A stretch of DNA of 6,297 bases, taken from Patescibacteria group bacterium. GTDB lineage: Bacteria; Patescibacteriota; Minisyncoccia; Phycocordibacterales; UBA9973. The notes beneath the pieces were generated by a model, which saw only the letters and a list, made by a program, of their open reading frames with translations, was not told where the DNA came from and made no database searches. Of the stretch, positions 1 to 6,059 are shown one piece after another. Positions within the stretch are counted from its first letter, which is position 1. The number at the start of each line of letters is the position of its first letter. Where the stretch lies: the NCBI GenBank assembly GCA_018813625.1, contig JAHJBA010000052.1, forward strand, positions 1 to 6,297, written 5' to 3'. The position numbers and the translations under genes are program-made.

Positions 1-1
1 A

Positions 2-1330
2 GACGGTCTACCGCTTTTAGTTCGTGGAGTTGGTACGATTATTGCGATATACACATTGCTTCCAAAATATTCTCTTATTTTGGGGATATTTTGTATTGTG
101 TTTTTAGTAACAACATTTATTTATATTCGCTACAAATTAAAATATGATATTCTGTCCTCTCAAGCAGAATCAAAAACCACAGGAGCGATAACAGATTCTA
201 TTGGCAATCATTCATCGATTCAATTATTTACTGGTCACGATTATGAAAAAGGGCGTGTTGGAGAAGTCATAGATAAACAAAAAAAAGCCAATGTAATCAA
301 TTGGTATTTATGGGAAGGGCTTAATGCCATGCAAAGCTTATATTCATTTAGCATAGAATTTATTATTTTCTGGATTGCTCTTAGTGATTGGAAACTTGGC
401 TTAATAACTTTGCCGGTCATCGTTTTATTGCAAAGTTATATTATTCGTTTAATAGAAAATCTGTGGAGTTTTGGGGCGATAGTTAGAGCTTATTATGAAA
501 GTTTTGCTGACGCGGAGGAAATGACTGTTATTTTGAATACTCCCTATGAGATTCTTGATAATCCTAAAGAGGTTGCTCAAAACATAAAAGGTCAGGTTGT
601 TTTTGAAAATGTCACCTATGTCTATGAAAACAATAAGACAAAAGTGCTGGATAATTTTTCTATTACAATTCCGGCTGGTCAAAAGGTTGCTATTGTTGGT
701 TCTTCTGGAGCTGGGAAGACGACATTTGTCCGTCTTTTAATGAGATTATTTAATTTAACTTCAGGAAGAATTATGATTGACAGAATTGATATAAATAATA
801 TCAGTCAAGAGAACCTTAGGGAACAAATAGCCTTTGTGCCACAAGAGCCTATTCTTTTTCATAGGACTTTAATGGAAAATATCCGTTACGGGAGACGCAG
901 TGCTACAGATAAGGAAGTTTTAGAAGCTGCTCAACTTGCACACTGTGATGAATTTATTAAATTACTGCCAAAAGGTTATGAAACTTATGTTGGCGAGAGA
1001 GGGATAAAGCTTTCAGGTGGTGAACGCCAACGTGTAGCAATAGCTCGATCTATCTTAAAAAATGCCCCAATACTTATTTTGGACGAGGCAACATCTTCTC
1101 TTGATTCTCATTCGGAATCTTTAATTCAAGATGCATTTCAAAAACTTATGAAAAATAAAACAACGATTGTTATTGCGCACAGACTTTCAACTATTAGAGA
1201 AATGGACAGGATTATAGTTATAGAAAATGGAGTTATTGTTGAAGATGGAAGTCATGCTGAATTATCAAATAAAAAGGAAGGTCTCTATAAAAAACTTTGG
1301 GATCTACAGGCTGGAGGATTTGATATTTAA
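2..1330 (+). CDS. ABC exporter half-transporter, TMD-NBD fusion (5' end outside window)
   Basis: This is an ATP-driven membrane exporter subunit of the ABCB/MsbA-like type, with membrane domain and ATPase in one chain, expected to act as a dimer in the cytoplasmic membrane. The frame is open from base 2 with no stop, so the TTG at 56-58 is an internal leucine and not a start. About 442 residues are visible; family members usually have 570-600, so the first membrane helices are missing. Counting from that TTG codon as residue 1, hydrophobic segments lie near 6-25, 95-110 and 114-132. The nucleotide-binding domain follows: A-loop Tyr190, Walker A GSSGAGKT (215-222), Q-loop Gln263, signature LSGGE (319-323), Walker B ILILDE (339-344) with catalytic Glu344, D-loop SSLD (347-350) and H-loop His375. 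All catalytic motifs are intact, so it should be active. The substrate cannot be read from the sequence; lipid, peptide and drug export are all possible. Confidence 0.96.
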   Translation, partial: DGLPLLVRGVGTIIAIYTLLPKYSLILGIFCIVFLVTTFIYIRYKLKYDILSSQAESKTTGAITDSIGNHSSIQLFTGHDYEKGRVGEVIDKQKKANVINWYLWEGLNAMQSLYSFSIEFIIFWIALSDWKLGLITLPVIVLLQSYIIRLIENLWSFGAIVRAYYESFADAEEMTVILNTPYEILDNPKEVAQNIKGQVVFENVTYVYENNKTKVLDNFSITIPAGQKVAIVGSSGAGKTTFVRLLMRLFNLTSGRIMIDRIDINNISQENLREQIAFVPQEPILFHRTLMENIRYGRRSATDKEVLEAAQLAHCDEFIKLLPKGYETYVGERGIKLSGGERQRVAIARSILKNAPILILDEATSSLDSHSESLIQDAFQKLMKNKTTIVIAHRLSTIREMDRIIVIENGVIVEDGSHAELSNKKEGLYKKLWDLQAGGFDI

Positions 1331-1851
1331 TTATTTTTTATAGCTTTTAGAAAAACAAGATTTGTTTCTGGGTCTAATTTATCTGTAACGATAATCATAA
1401 GTTCAGTGGATAAGTTTAAATCTTTTTTTATATTTGTGAAAAGATGTTCATAAGGAAAAGGGGATATCCACACAGTATTCTTAATGCAAGTGAAGTTTGC
1501 TTTTTTAAGAAGATAGCGCAGTGATTCGCGTTCACTTTTTCTATCTTCAGGAATGTCTAAAATTATTATTCTCCAAAATCCGTCCCAAGCGGTAGATACG
1601 AGCGCTTCTTCTCCCTCAAGGTGTAGACTATTTAATTTTGCTTTCCCTTTCGGAGTTATTTTTACATAACTTTGCCTATTGTCGGATTGATATATTTCAG
1701 CGCATCCGGCTTCAATTAAATTCTTGACAGAACGGGTTAGTGCGTAGCTTTTTTGTGGGTCTTTGTCTTCTTTTATTGACTTGAAAGAAATGGCTGGTTT
1801 TTCAGCTAATTTTTTTAAAATAGTTTTTTGTATATTGATTTTTTTAGCCAT
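1327..1851 (-). CDS. PaaX/Cas2-like winged-helix protein, putative transcriptional regulator
   Basis: This 174-residue protein has two parts. Residues 1 to about 75 look like a winged helix-turn-helix: a basic start, helices around LTRSVKNLIEAG (38-49) and a beta-wing ending in YVKITPKGKAKL (62-73). Residues 88-165 resemble the ferredoxin-like middle domain of PaaX regulators, which is related to Cas2: WDGFWRIIILDIPEDRKSER (89-108), then LRYLLKKANF and NTVWISPFPYEHLF. Asp99 sits where Cas2 nucleases carry their metal-binding Asp. Such proteins are often auto-labelled Cas2, but there is no CRISPR array or other cas gene here, and the DNA-binding half favours a regulator. It is read away from dnaK, and a palindrome covers both promoters, so autoregulation and control of dnaK are plausible inferences. 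The ATG at 1849-1851 has no Shine-Dalgarno sequence; its own promoter would start the mRNA at that ATG. The 3' end overlaps the ABC gene by 4 bp. Confidence 0.82.
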   Translation of the reverse strand: MAKKINIQKTILKKLAEKPAISFKSIKEDKDPQKSYALTRSVKNLIEAGCAEIYQSDNRQSYVKITPKGKAKLNSLHLEGEEALVSTAWDGFWRIIILDIPEDRKSERESLRYLLKKANFTCIKNTVWISPFPYEHLFTNIKKDLNLSTELMIIVTDKLDPETNLVFLKAIKNN

Positions 1852-1857
1852 ATGAGT

Positions 1858-1886
1858 ATTATACTAAATAACTCTACTTTTAACAA
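1858..1886 (-). promoter_or_regulatory. Sigma70-type promoter of the PaaX/Cas2-like gene, predicted leaderless
   Basis: On the minus strand there is a -35 box TTGTTA (1886-1881), a 17-bp spacer and a perfect -10 box TATAAT (1863-1858). Six bases then separate the -10 box from the A of the ATG at 1851, which is the usual distance to the transcription start. The mRNA would therefore begin at or very near the start codon, in agreement with the absence of a ribosome-binding site. Confidence 0.72.
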
Positions 1887-1917
1887 GGATTTTGCGACCA
1901 CGAAATACTTGTCAAAA
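1878..1917. promoter_or_regulatory. Imperfect 40-bp inverted repeat across two divergent -35 boxes; candidate operator
   Basis: The left arm TTTTAACAAGGATTTTG (1878-1894) and the reverse complement of the right arm, TTTTGACAAGTATTTCG (1917-1901), agree at 14 of 17 positions, around a 6-bp centre (1895-1900). The -35 boxes of the leftward and rightward promoters occupy equivalent places in the two arms. A dimeric repressor bound here would cover both. Part of the symmetry is forced by the two -35 boxes themselves (5 of 6 matching positions), but 9 of the other 11 positions also match. The likeliest binder is the winged-helix protein encoded next door; this is inference. Confidence 0.6.
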
Positions 1918-1937
1918 TATTAGAATAGGTATATAAT
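1909..1937 (+). promoter_or_regulatory. Sigma70-type promoter of dnaK
   Basis: The -35 box TTGTCA (1909-1914), a 17-bp spacer and the -10 box TATAAT (1932-1937) make a near-consensus housekeeping promoter. Transcription should start near A1944, giving a leader of about 114 nt before the dnaK ATG. It is the mirror image of the leftward promoter around 1897.5. No CIRCE element (TTAGCACTC-N9-GAGTGCTAA) is present. A weaker -10-like TATAAA (2047-2052) sits 5 nt before the ATG but has no -35 partner. Confidence 0.75.
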
Positions 1938-1966
1938 AGGTCTACAAAATTGATTATTAATAACGT

Positions 1967-2045
1967 GTTGCTCAAGAAAAATCAAACTTTATTGCGTTAG
2001 GTCATAAGGATAAGGCTCTTATAAAGTTTATTTTTCTCTCGCAAC
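1967..2045 (+). promoter_or_regulatory. Long hairpin in the dnaK 5' leader, candidate RNA regulatory element
   Basis: The leader can form a nested stem: GTTGC (1967-1971) with GCAAC (2041-2045), a 3x3 internal loop, AGAAAAAT (1975-1982) with ATTTTTCT (2030-2037), one bulged C (1983), and AAACTTTAT (1984-1992) with ATAAAGTTT (2021-2029). That makes 22 Watson-Crick pairs closing a 28-nt purine-rich loop (1993-2020). The base of the stem ends 12 nt before the ATG. The loop contains AAGGATAAGG (2006-2015), the only Shine-Dalgarno-like stretch in the leader. An AU-rich stem before a heat-shock gene is compatible with a temperature-sensitive element, but the start codon is not itself paired, so this remains a candidate. 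Confidence 0.5.
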
Positions 2046-2057
2046 CTATAAAAATAT

Positions 2058-3965
2058 ATGTCAAAAATAATAGGTATAGATTTAGGTACAACAAATTCGG
2101 CTTTTGCCATCATTGAGGGCGGTGAGCCTAAAATATTAGAAAATACCGAAGGTACGAGGACGACTCCGTCTATCGTGGCTGAGGCGAAAAATAAAGATCG
2201 TTTGGTTGGGGTTTTAGCTAAACGTCAGTCGGTAACAAATCCAAAGAATACTATTTTTCAGATTAAAAGATTTATTGGTCATACCTTTGATGAGCCTGGA
2301 GTTCAGAAGGATATTAAAGCTATTCCTTTTGAAGTTCAAAAGTCAGCAAATGGCGGGATAGAGGTAAAAATGGGTGATAAGTGGTATCGTCCAGAAGAAA
2401 TTTCCGCAATGATTATTCAAAAAATGAAAGCTGACGCAGAGTCTCGTTTAGGTGAAAAAATTACTGAGGCGGTTATTACTGTTCCGGCATATTTTAATGA
2501 TTCCCAAAGACAAGCTACAAAAGATGCTGGACGCATTGCTGGTCTTGACGTGAAGAGAATTATTAATGAGCCTACCGCTGCGGCACTTGCCTATGGTTTC
2601 AATAAAAATAAAAATGAGAAAATTGCAGTTTACGATTTTGGTGGAGGGACTTTTGATGTTTCTATCCTTGAAGTTGGTGATGATGTTGTAGAAGTCAAAT
2701 CAACTGACGGTGATGCACACTTGGGAGGAAAAGATATTGACCAAAAAATAATAAACTGGCTGGCAGATGATTTCCAAAAAGAACATGGCATAGATTTGCG
2801 TAAAGACCCTCTTTCTAGACAGCGTCTGGATGATGCAGCTGAAAAAGCGAAAATAGAATTGTCTACAGCGGTGGAAAGTGAGATAAATATTCCTTTTATA
2901 ACTTCGACTGATTCTGGTCCTTTGCACTTAATAAAAACAATGAAGCGTGCGGACCTTGAAGATATTTGCAGAGAATTTGTGGATCGAGCTATGAGTATAG
3001 CCAAACGTGCTGTTGAGGCCTCACCATTTAAGGTTTCTGAAATAAATGAAGTTATAATGGTGGGAGGACAAACAAGAATGCCTATGATTCAAAAGGCTGT
3101 AGAAGATTTTTTTGGCAAGAAACCTCATTTGGGGGTTAATCCCGATGAAGTTGTTGCTCTTGGCGCGGCGGTTCAAGCGGGTGTATTGCAAGGTGATGTT
3201 AAAGATATTTTACTCCTTGATGTTATTCCGCTTTCACTTGGCATTGAGACACTTGGGGGAGTTTCTACAAAGTTAATTGAAAGAAATACCACGATACCAA
3301 GTTCCAAATCTCAGATTTTTTCAACCGCAGCCGACAACCAAACTTCGGTTGAAATTCATATAGTTCAGGGCGAACGACCAATGGCATCCGACAATAAGTC
3401 TCTTGGAAGATTTATTTTAGATGGTATTCCTCCTGCACCGCGAGGTATGCCTCAGATCGAGGTCACTTTTGATGTCGACGCTAATGGAATTCTAAATGTA
3501 AAAGCTCTAGATAAGGCCTCTGGGAAAGTTCAATCAATAAGGATTGAAGCAAGTTCTGGACTGAAAGAGGAGGATATCAAAAAAATGCAAGCTGATGCAG
3601 AAATTCACGCGGAGGAAGATAAAAAGAAAAAAGAAATTGCTGATGTAAAAAATACCGCTGAAATGACTTTGTATGCAGCAGAAAAGGCAGTAAAAGATAA
3701 CGAAACCAAGATACCTGAGGATTTAAAAAATGAAGTAAACACAAAGATAACATCCTTACGTCAAGTTAAGGATGGCACTGAAATAGAATTAATTAAGAAA
3801 ATGACAGAAGAACTTTCTGCTGAAATGTCTAAAATAGGCGAGGCGATGGCAAAAGCGGGGCAAAAAGAAGAAACTACGACTACACCGGAGGAACAAAATC
3901 CCGAAGTCCGCGACGCTGAATTTAAAGAAGGCGAGAATCCAGAATCTGGTGCGGAAACAAAATAA
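2058..3965 (+). CDS. dnaK: Molecular chaperone DnaK (Hsp70)
   Basis: DnaK is the cytosolic ATP-dependent Hsp70 chaperone that binds exposed hydrophobic peptides, working with DnaJ and GrpE. The 635 residues match the usual 600-640. The ATPase domain (about 1-380) shows IGIDLGTTNS (5-14), Lys70, the INEPTAAALAYG block (169-180) with Glu171, DFGGGTFD (193-200) with Thr198, and VGGQTRMP (335-342). The interdomain linker DILLLDV is at 383-389. The substrate-binding beta domain (about 390-505) carries the peptide-arch positions Leu399 and Ala424; Escherichia coli has Met404 and Ala429 there. A charged helical lid (about 505-600) and a low-complexity tail with DAEFKE (619-624) follow. The ATG gives the canonical N-terminus, and an in-frame TAA lies two codons upstream. 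No Shine-Dalgarno sequence precedes it at normal distance. Neither grpE nor dnaJ is in the window; the next gene, 17 nt on, is an unrelated ATPase. Confidence 0.99.
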   Translation: MSKIIGIDLGTTNSAFAIIEGGEPKILENTEGTRTTPSIVAEAKNKDRLVGVLAKRQSVTNPKNTIFQIKRFIGHTFDEPGVQKDIKAIPFEVQKSANGGIEVKMGDKWYRPEEISAMIIQKMKADAESRLGEKITEAVITVPAYFNDSQRQATKDAGRIAGLDVKRIINEPTAAALAYGFNKNKNEKIAVYDFGGGTFDVSILEVGDDVVEVKSTDGDAHLGGKDIDQKIINWLADDFQKEHGIDLRKDPLSRQRLDDAAEKAKIELSTAVESEINIPFITSTDSGPLHLIKTMKRADLEDICREFVDRAMSIAKRAVEASPFKVSEINEVIMVGGQTRMPMIQKAVEDFFGKKPHLGVNPDEVVALGAAVQAGVLQGDVKDILLLDVIPLSLGIETLGGVSTKLIERNTTIPSSKSQIFSTAADNQTSVEIHIVQGERPMASDNKSLGRFILDGIPPAPRGMPQIEVTFDVDANGILNVKALDKASGKVQSIRIEASSGLKEEDIKKMQADAEIHAEEDKKKKEIADVKNTAEMTLYAAEKAVKDNETKIPEDLKNEVNTKITSLRQVKDGTEIELIKKMTEELSAEMSKIGEAMAKAGQKEETTTTPEEQNPEVRDAEFKEGENPESGAETK

Positions 3966-3966
3966 T

Positions 3967-3975
3967 TGTTATAAT
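3967..3975 (+). promoter_or_regulatory. Extended -10 promoter directly before the VirD4/TraD-like gene
   Basis: TGTTATAAT is an exact TGnTATAAT extended -10 element, beginning one base after the dnaK stop codon. No good -35 box is found at 16-18 bp spacing, as is common for extended -10 promoters. Seven bases separate it from the ATG at 3983, so a transcript would start at or one base before the start codon. The gene could thus be expressed independently of dnaK as a leaderless mRNA. In such AT-rich DNA a chance match is possible. Confidence 0.5.
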
Positions 3976-3982
3976 TCAAATT

Positions 3983-6055
3983 ATGGAATTGTCAGAACTG
4001 CCTAAAAACAAGGATATTACATATCTTGGGCTTACTTCTTTTAGGGACAAAAACCAGCTTTTTGGAATAAAGCGCAAAGACAGGCGTCAGCATATTTATA
4101 TTCTTGGAAAGTCTGGTACCGGTAAATCAGTTTTTATGTTTAATATGGTCATTCAAAATATCCTAAACGGGGAAGGGGTTTGTGTGGTTGATCCGCACGG
4201 AGAACTAGTAGAAGGAATCCTTTCCGCTATTCCACCAGATCGGGTCAAAGATGTCGTTTATTTTAATCCTGCCGATACTGATTATCATATTGGATTTAAT
4301 GTTTTGGAACTTATTGATCCAAAATATAAACATTTGGTAGCGTCCGGCCTCATGGGAATTTTTACTAAAATTTGGGCAAATGCATGGAGTGCTCGAATGG
4401 AATATATTTTAAACAATTGTATTTTAGCCCTACTTGATACTCCGGGAACTACGCTTTTAGGTATTCCAAGAATGTTGGTGGACAAAGATTATCGTCAAAA
4501 AATAATTTCAAACCTGAAAGATCCGGTCATTAAGGCTTTTTGGGTTCATGAATATGAGGCATGGCAAGATAAATTTAGAAATGAAGCTATTGCTCCTATT
4601 CAAAATAAGGTTGGTCAATTTCTTTCGTCTTCCATCATTCGAAATGTTGTCGGGCAATCGGCAAGTACGATAAATATTTTTGACATCATGAACGAAGGAA
4701 AAATATTTCTTGTGAATGTTTCAAAAGGACGTATTGGCGAAGATAATTCCGCTCTTCTCGGAGGAATGTTGATTACAAAAATTCAACTTGCCTCCATGGA
4801 ACGCGTACGTATTCCAGAGGATGAAAGAAAAGATTTTTATCTCTATGTAGACGAATTTCAAAATTTTGTAACTGAATCATTTGCAGGTATTTTATCTGAA
4901 GCTAGAAAATATAGACTGAATCTTACTGTTGCGCATCAATATACTGCTCAGCTTGTTTCAGATAAGAGTTCTGCTGTTCGTGATGCTGTTTTTGGAAACG
5001 TAGGTACTATGGTGGTATTTCGTGTGGGTGCGGACGACGCTGATTTTCTGGAAAAAGAATTTGATCCGGAGTTTACCCCGCAAGATATTTTGAGCCTGCC
5101 TAATTTTAAGGTTTATTTAAAACTTATGATAGATGGCGTGACTTCAAGACCTTTCTCTGCAAAAACATTAGCTCCTTTAGTTAAATCGGGCAATAAAGAG
5201 GTGGAAGAAGAAGTTGTCAGGTCTTCCCGTGCTTTGTATTGTAGACCGAAGGAAGTTGTTGAAAATGAAATAAATAGCTGGAGTGGTATGTCTATAGGTG
5301 ATGGAAATGATGGCGCTGGGGGAGAAAAATTTTCAGCTAAATGTTCTGTTTGCGGGAGTGAAACGATGGTTCCGTTTAAGCCTGCACCCGGCAGGCCAAT
5401 TTACTGCAGAGATTGTATTGCTAAAATGAAGAGTGGGGAATTAAAGCCACTTAAGGGTTCGGCAGGACAGAAATATGACGAATCAGGCTTTTTCAAACCT
5501 CTGGCCGATTTGGGTATTGAATTTGAACAAAAAAATGTTTCTGCCCAGGCAACAAAAACTGAGGAAGGGAGATACCCTGAAAGAAATATTAGTCCAACCC
5601 GTCGGCCTTCAACTAGGCAAAGTTCCAGCAAGAGAGGAGTTTTCTCAACAATCAAGAAAGTATTTAATAAGGACAGCAGACAAAGACCTTCTCGTTTGCC
5701 TGGTGGTGAAAATTTAGCATTAAAAGAAGTTTTAAATAAGACTCTTTCTGGTAGCTCGACACCCGTGCCTGAACCGATTTCATTGGATAAACTAAAGGCT
5801 GAAAAATTTACCCGTCCAACTGAAGGACCTGCTTCGGTTTCACCGCTTAAAGATCGTTCTGCGAGTGTCGAGGATATGAATAAGTTAAAAAGTTTTATTT
5901 CAGAAAAGAAGGCCCCGACGCAAAAAGGGGTCGGGGTCCAGACTGATAACGTCGGGATTGAGGAAAAAAAATCTGCTCAGCCATCAGGCGGGGAAAAACC
6001 CAAAGGAAAAATTAAAGAAGTACCAGAAGACGTTTTAAAGAAAATTTTAGAATAA
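3983..6055 (+). CDS. VirD4/TraD-like P-loop ATPase with zinc ribbon and disordered tail
   Basis: This 690-residue protein resembles the motor ATPases of type IV secretion and conjugation (TraD/TrwB/VirD4, DUF87/HerA-related), which form hexamers that move DNA or protein. After a short N-terminus, Walker A is GKSGTGKS (42-49), VVDPHGE follows at 68-74, and Walker B is FYLYVDE (285-291) with catalytic Glu291. A conserved block EARKYRLNLTVAHQY (306-320) matches the sensor region. Residues 454-478 form a zinc ribbon, CSVC...YCRDC, with Cys454, 457, 475 and 478. From about 480 on the chain is polar, rich in Pro, Ser and Lys, and probably disordered, ending in EVPEDVLKKILE. Unlike classical coupling proteins it has no N-terminal membrane helices. 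No relaxase, VirB or pilus gene is visible, so the cargo is unknown: DNA transfer, secretion and chromosome-related roles are all open. The ATG has no Shine-Dalgarno sequence. A 77-residue membrane protein gene follows 4 nt after the stop. Confidence 0.88.
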   Translation: MELSELPKNKDITYLGLTSFRDKNQLFGIKRKDRRQHIYILGKSGTGKSVFMFNMVIQNILNGEGVCVVDPHGELVEGILSAIPPDRVKDVVYFNPADTDYHIGFNVLELIDPKYKHLVASGLMGIFTKIWANAWSARMEYILNNCILALLDTPGTTLLGIPRMLVDKDYRQKIISNLKDPVIKAFWVHEYEAWQDKFRNEAIAPIQNKVGQFLSSSIIRNVVGQSASTINIFDIMNEGKIFLVNVSKGRIGEDNSALLGGMLITKIQLASMERVRIPEDERKDFYLYVDEFQNFVTESFAGILSEARKYRLNLTVAHQYTAQLVSDKSSAVRDAVFGNVGTMVVFRVGADDADFLEKEFDPEFTPQDILSLPNFKVYLKLMIDGVTSRPFSAKTLAPLVKSGNKEVEEEVVRSSRALYCRPKEVVENEINSWSGMSIGDGNDGAGGEKFSAKCSVCGSETMVPFKPAPGRPIYCRDCIAKMKSGELKPLKGSAGQKYDESGFFKPLADLGIEFEQKNVSAQATKTEEGRYPERNISPTRRPSTRQSSSKRGVFSTIKKVFNKDSRQRPSRLPGGENLALKEVLNKTLSGSSTPVPEPISLDKLKAEKFTRPTEGPASVSPLKDRSASVEDMNKLKSFISEKKAPTQKGVGVQTDNVGIEEKKSAQPSGGEKPKGKIKEVPEDVLKKILE
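5911..5938. repeat. GC-rich inverted repeat inside the ATPase tail
   Basis: CCCCGAC (5913-5919) and GTCGGGG (5930-5936) form a perfect 7-bp stem, which RNA could extend to 9 pairs with one G-U, around a 10-nt loop. The right side also contains GGGGTC twice in tandem (5927-5938), and GTCGGG recurs at 5951-5956. It is the most GC-rich spot in an AT-rich gene and encodes part of the disordered tail (about residues 643-652). No U-tract follows, so it is not an intrinsic terminator. A REP-like palindrome absorbed in frame is one explanation. Confidence 0.55.
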
Positions 6056-6059
6056 TTTT

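Noticed and set aside
56..58. TTG as the start codon of the ABC transporter
   Set aside because: The frame is open to the window edge, the preceding 18 codons read as plausible membrane-protein sequence, and the domain is incomplete, so the true start lies outside.
1327..1851. A genuine CRISPR Cas2 gene
   Set aside because: A winged-helix domain precedes the Cas2-like half, and there are no CRISPR repeats or other cas genes in the window.
1965..2000. An 11-codon GTG-started leader peptide before dnaK
   Set aside because: No ribosome-binding site, no run of regulatory codons, and the stretch is better explained as one side of the leader hairpin.
1992..2025. A second dnaK promoter using TATAAA at 2020-2025
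   Set aside because: The candidate -35 boxes are poor (TTAGGT) or wrongly spaced (TTGCGT at 22 bp), and the box is part of the hairpin arm.
1852..2057. CIRCE/HrcA operator upstream of dnaK
   Set aside because: No TTAGCACTC...GAGTGCTAA or close variant; the inverted repeat present has an unrelated sequence.
2630..3004. Open frame of 124 codons antisense to dnaK
   Set aside because: It lies wholly within dnaK, has no family resemblance and no promoter or start signal; it is a by-product of the dnaK codon pattern.
3956..3970. AACAA-N5-TTGTT inverted repeat between dnaK and the ATPase gene as a second operator
   Set aside because: Arms of only 5 bp in AT-rich DNA, overlapping the dnaK stop codon; it shares only a short core with the operator candidate at 1878-1917.
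5475..5717. Open frame of 80 codons overlapping the ATPase tail in another frame
   Set aside because: No recognisable domain or start signal, and it is fully contained in the ATPase gene, whose frame runs on to the conserved-looking C-terminus.
5911..5945. Intrinsic terminator
   Set aside because: The GC-rich hairpin is not followed by a U-tract and lies inside an open reading frame that continues with a conserved-looking C-terminal motif.
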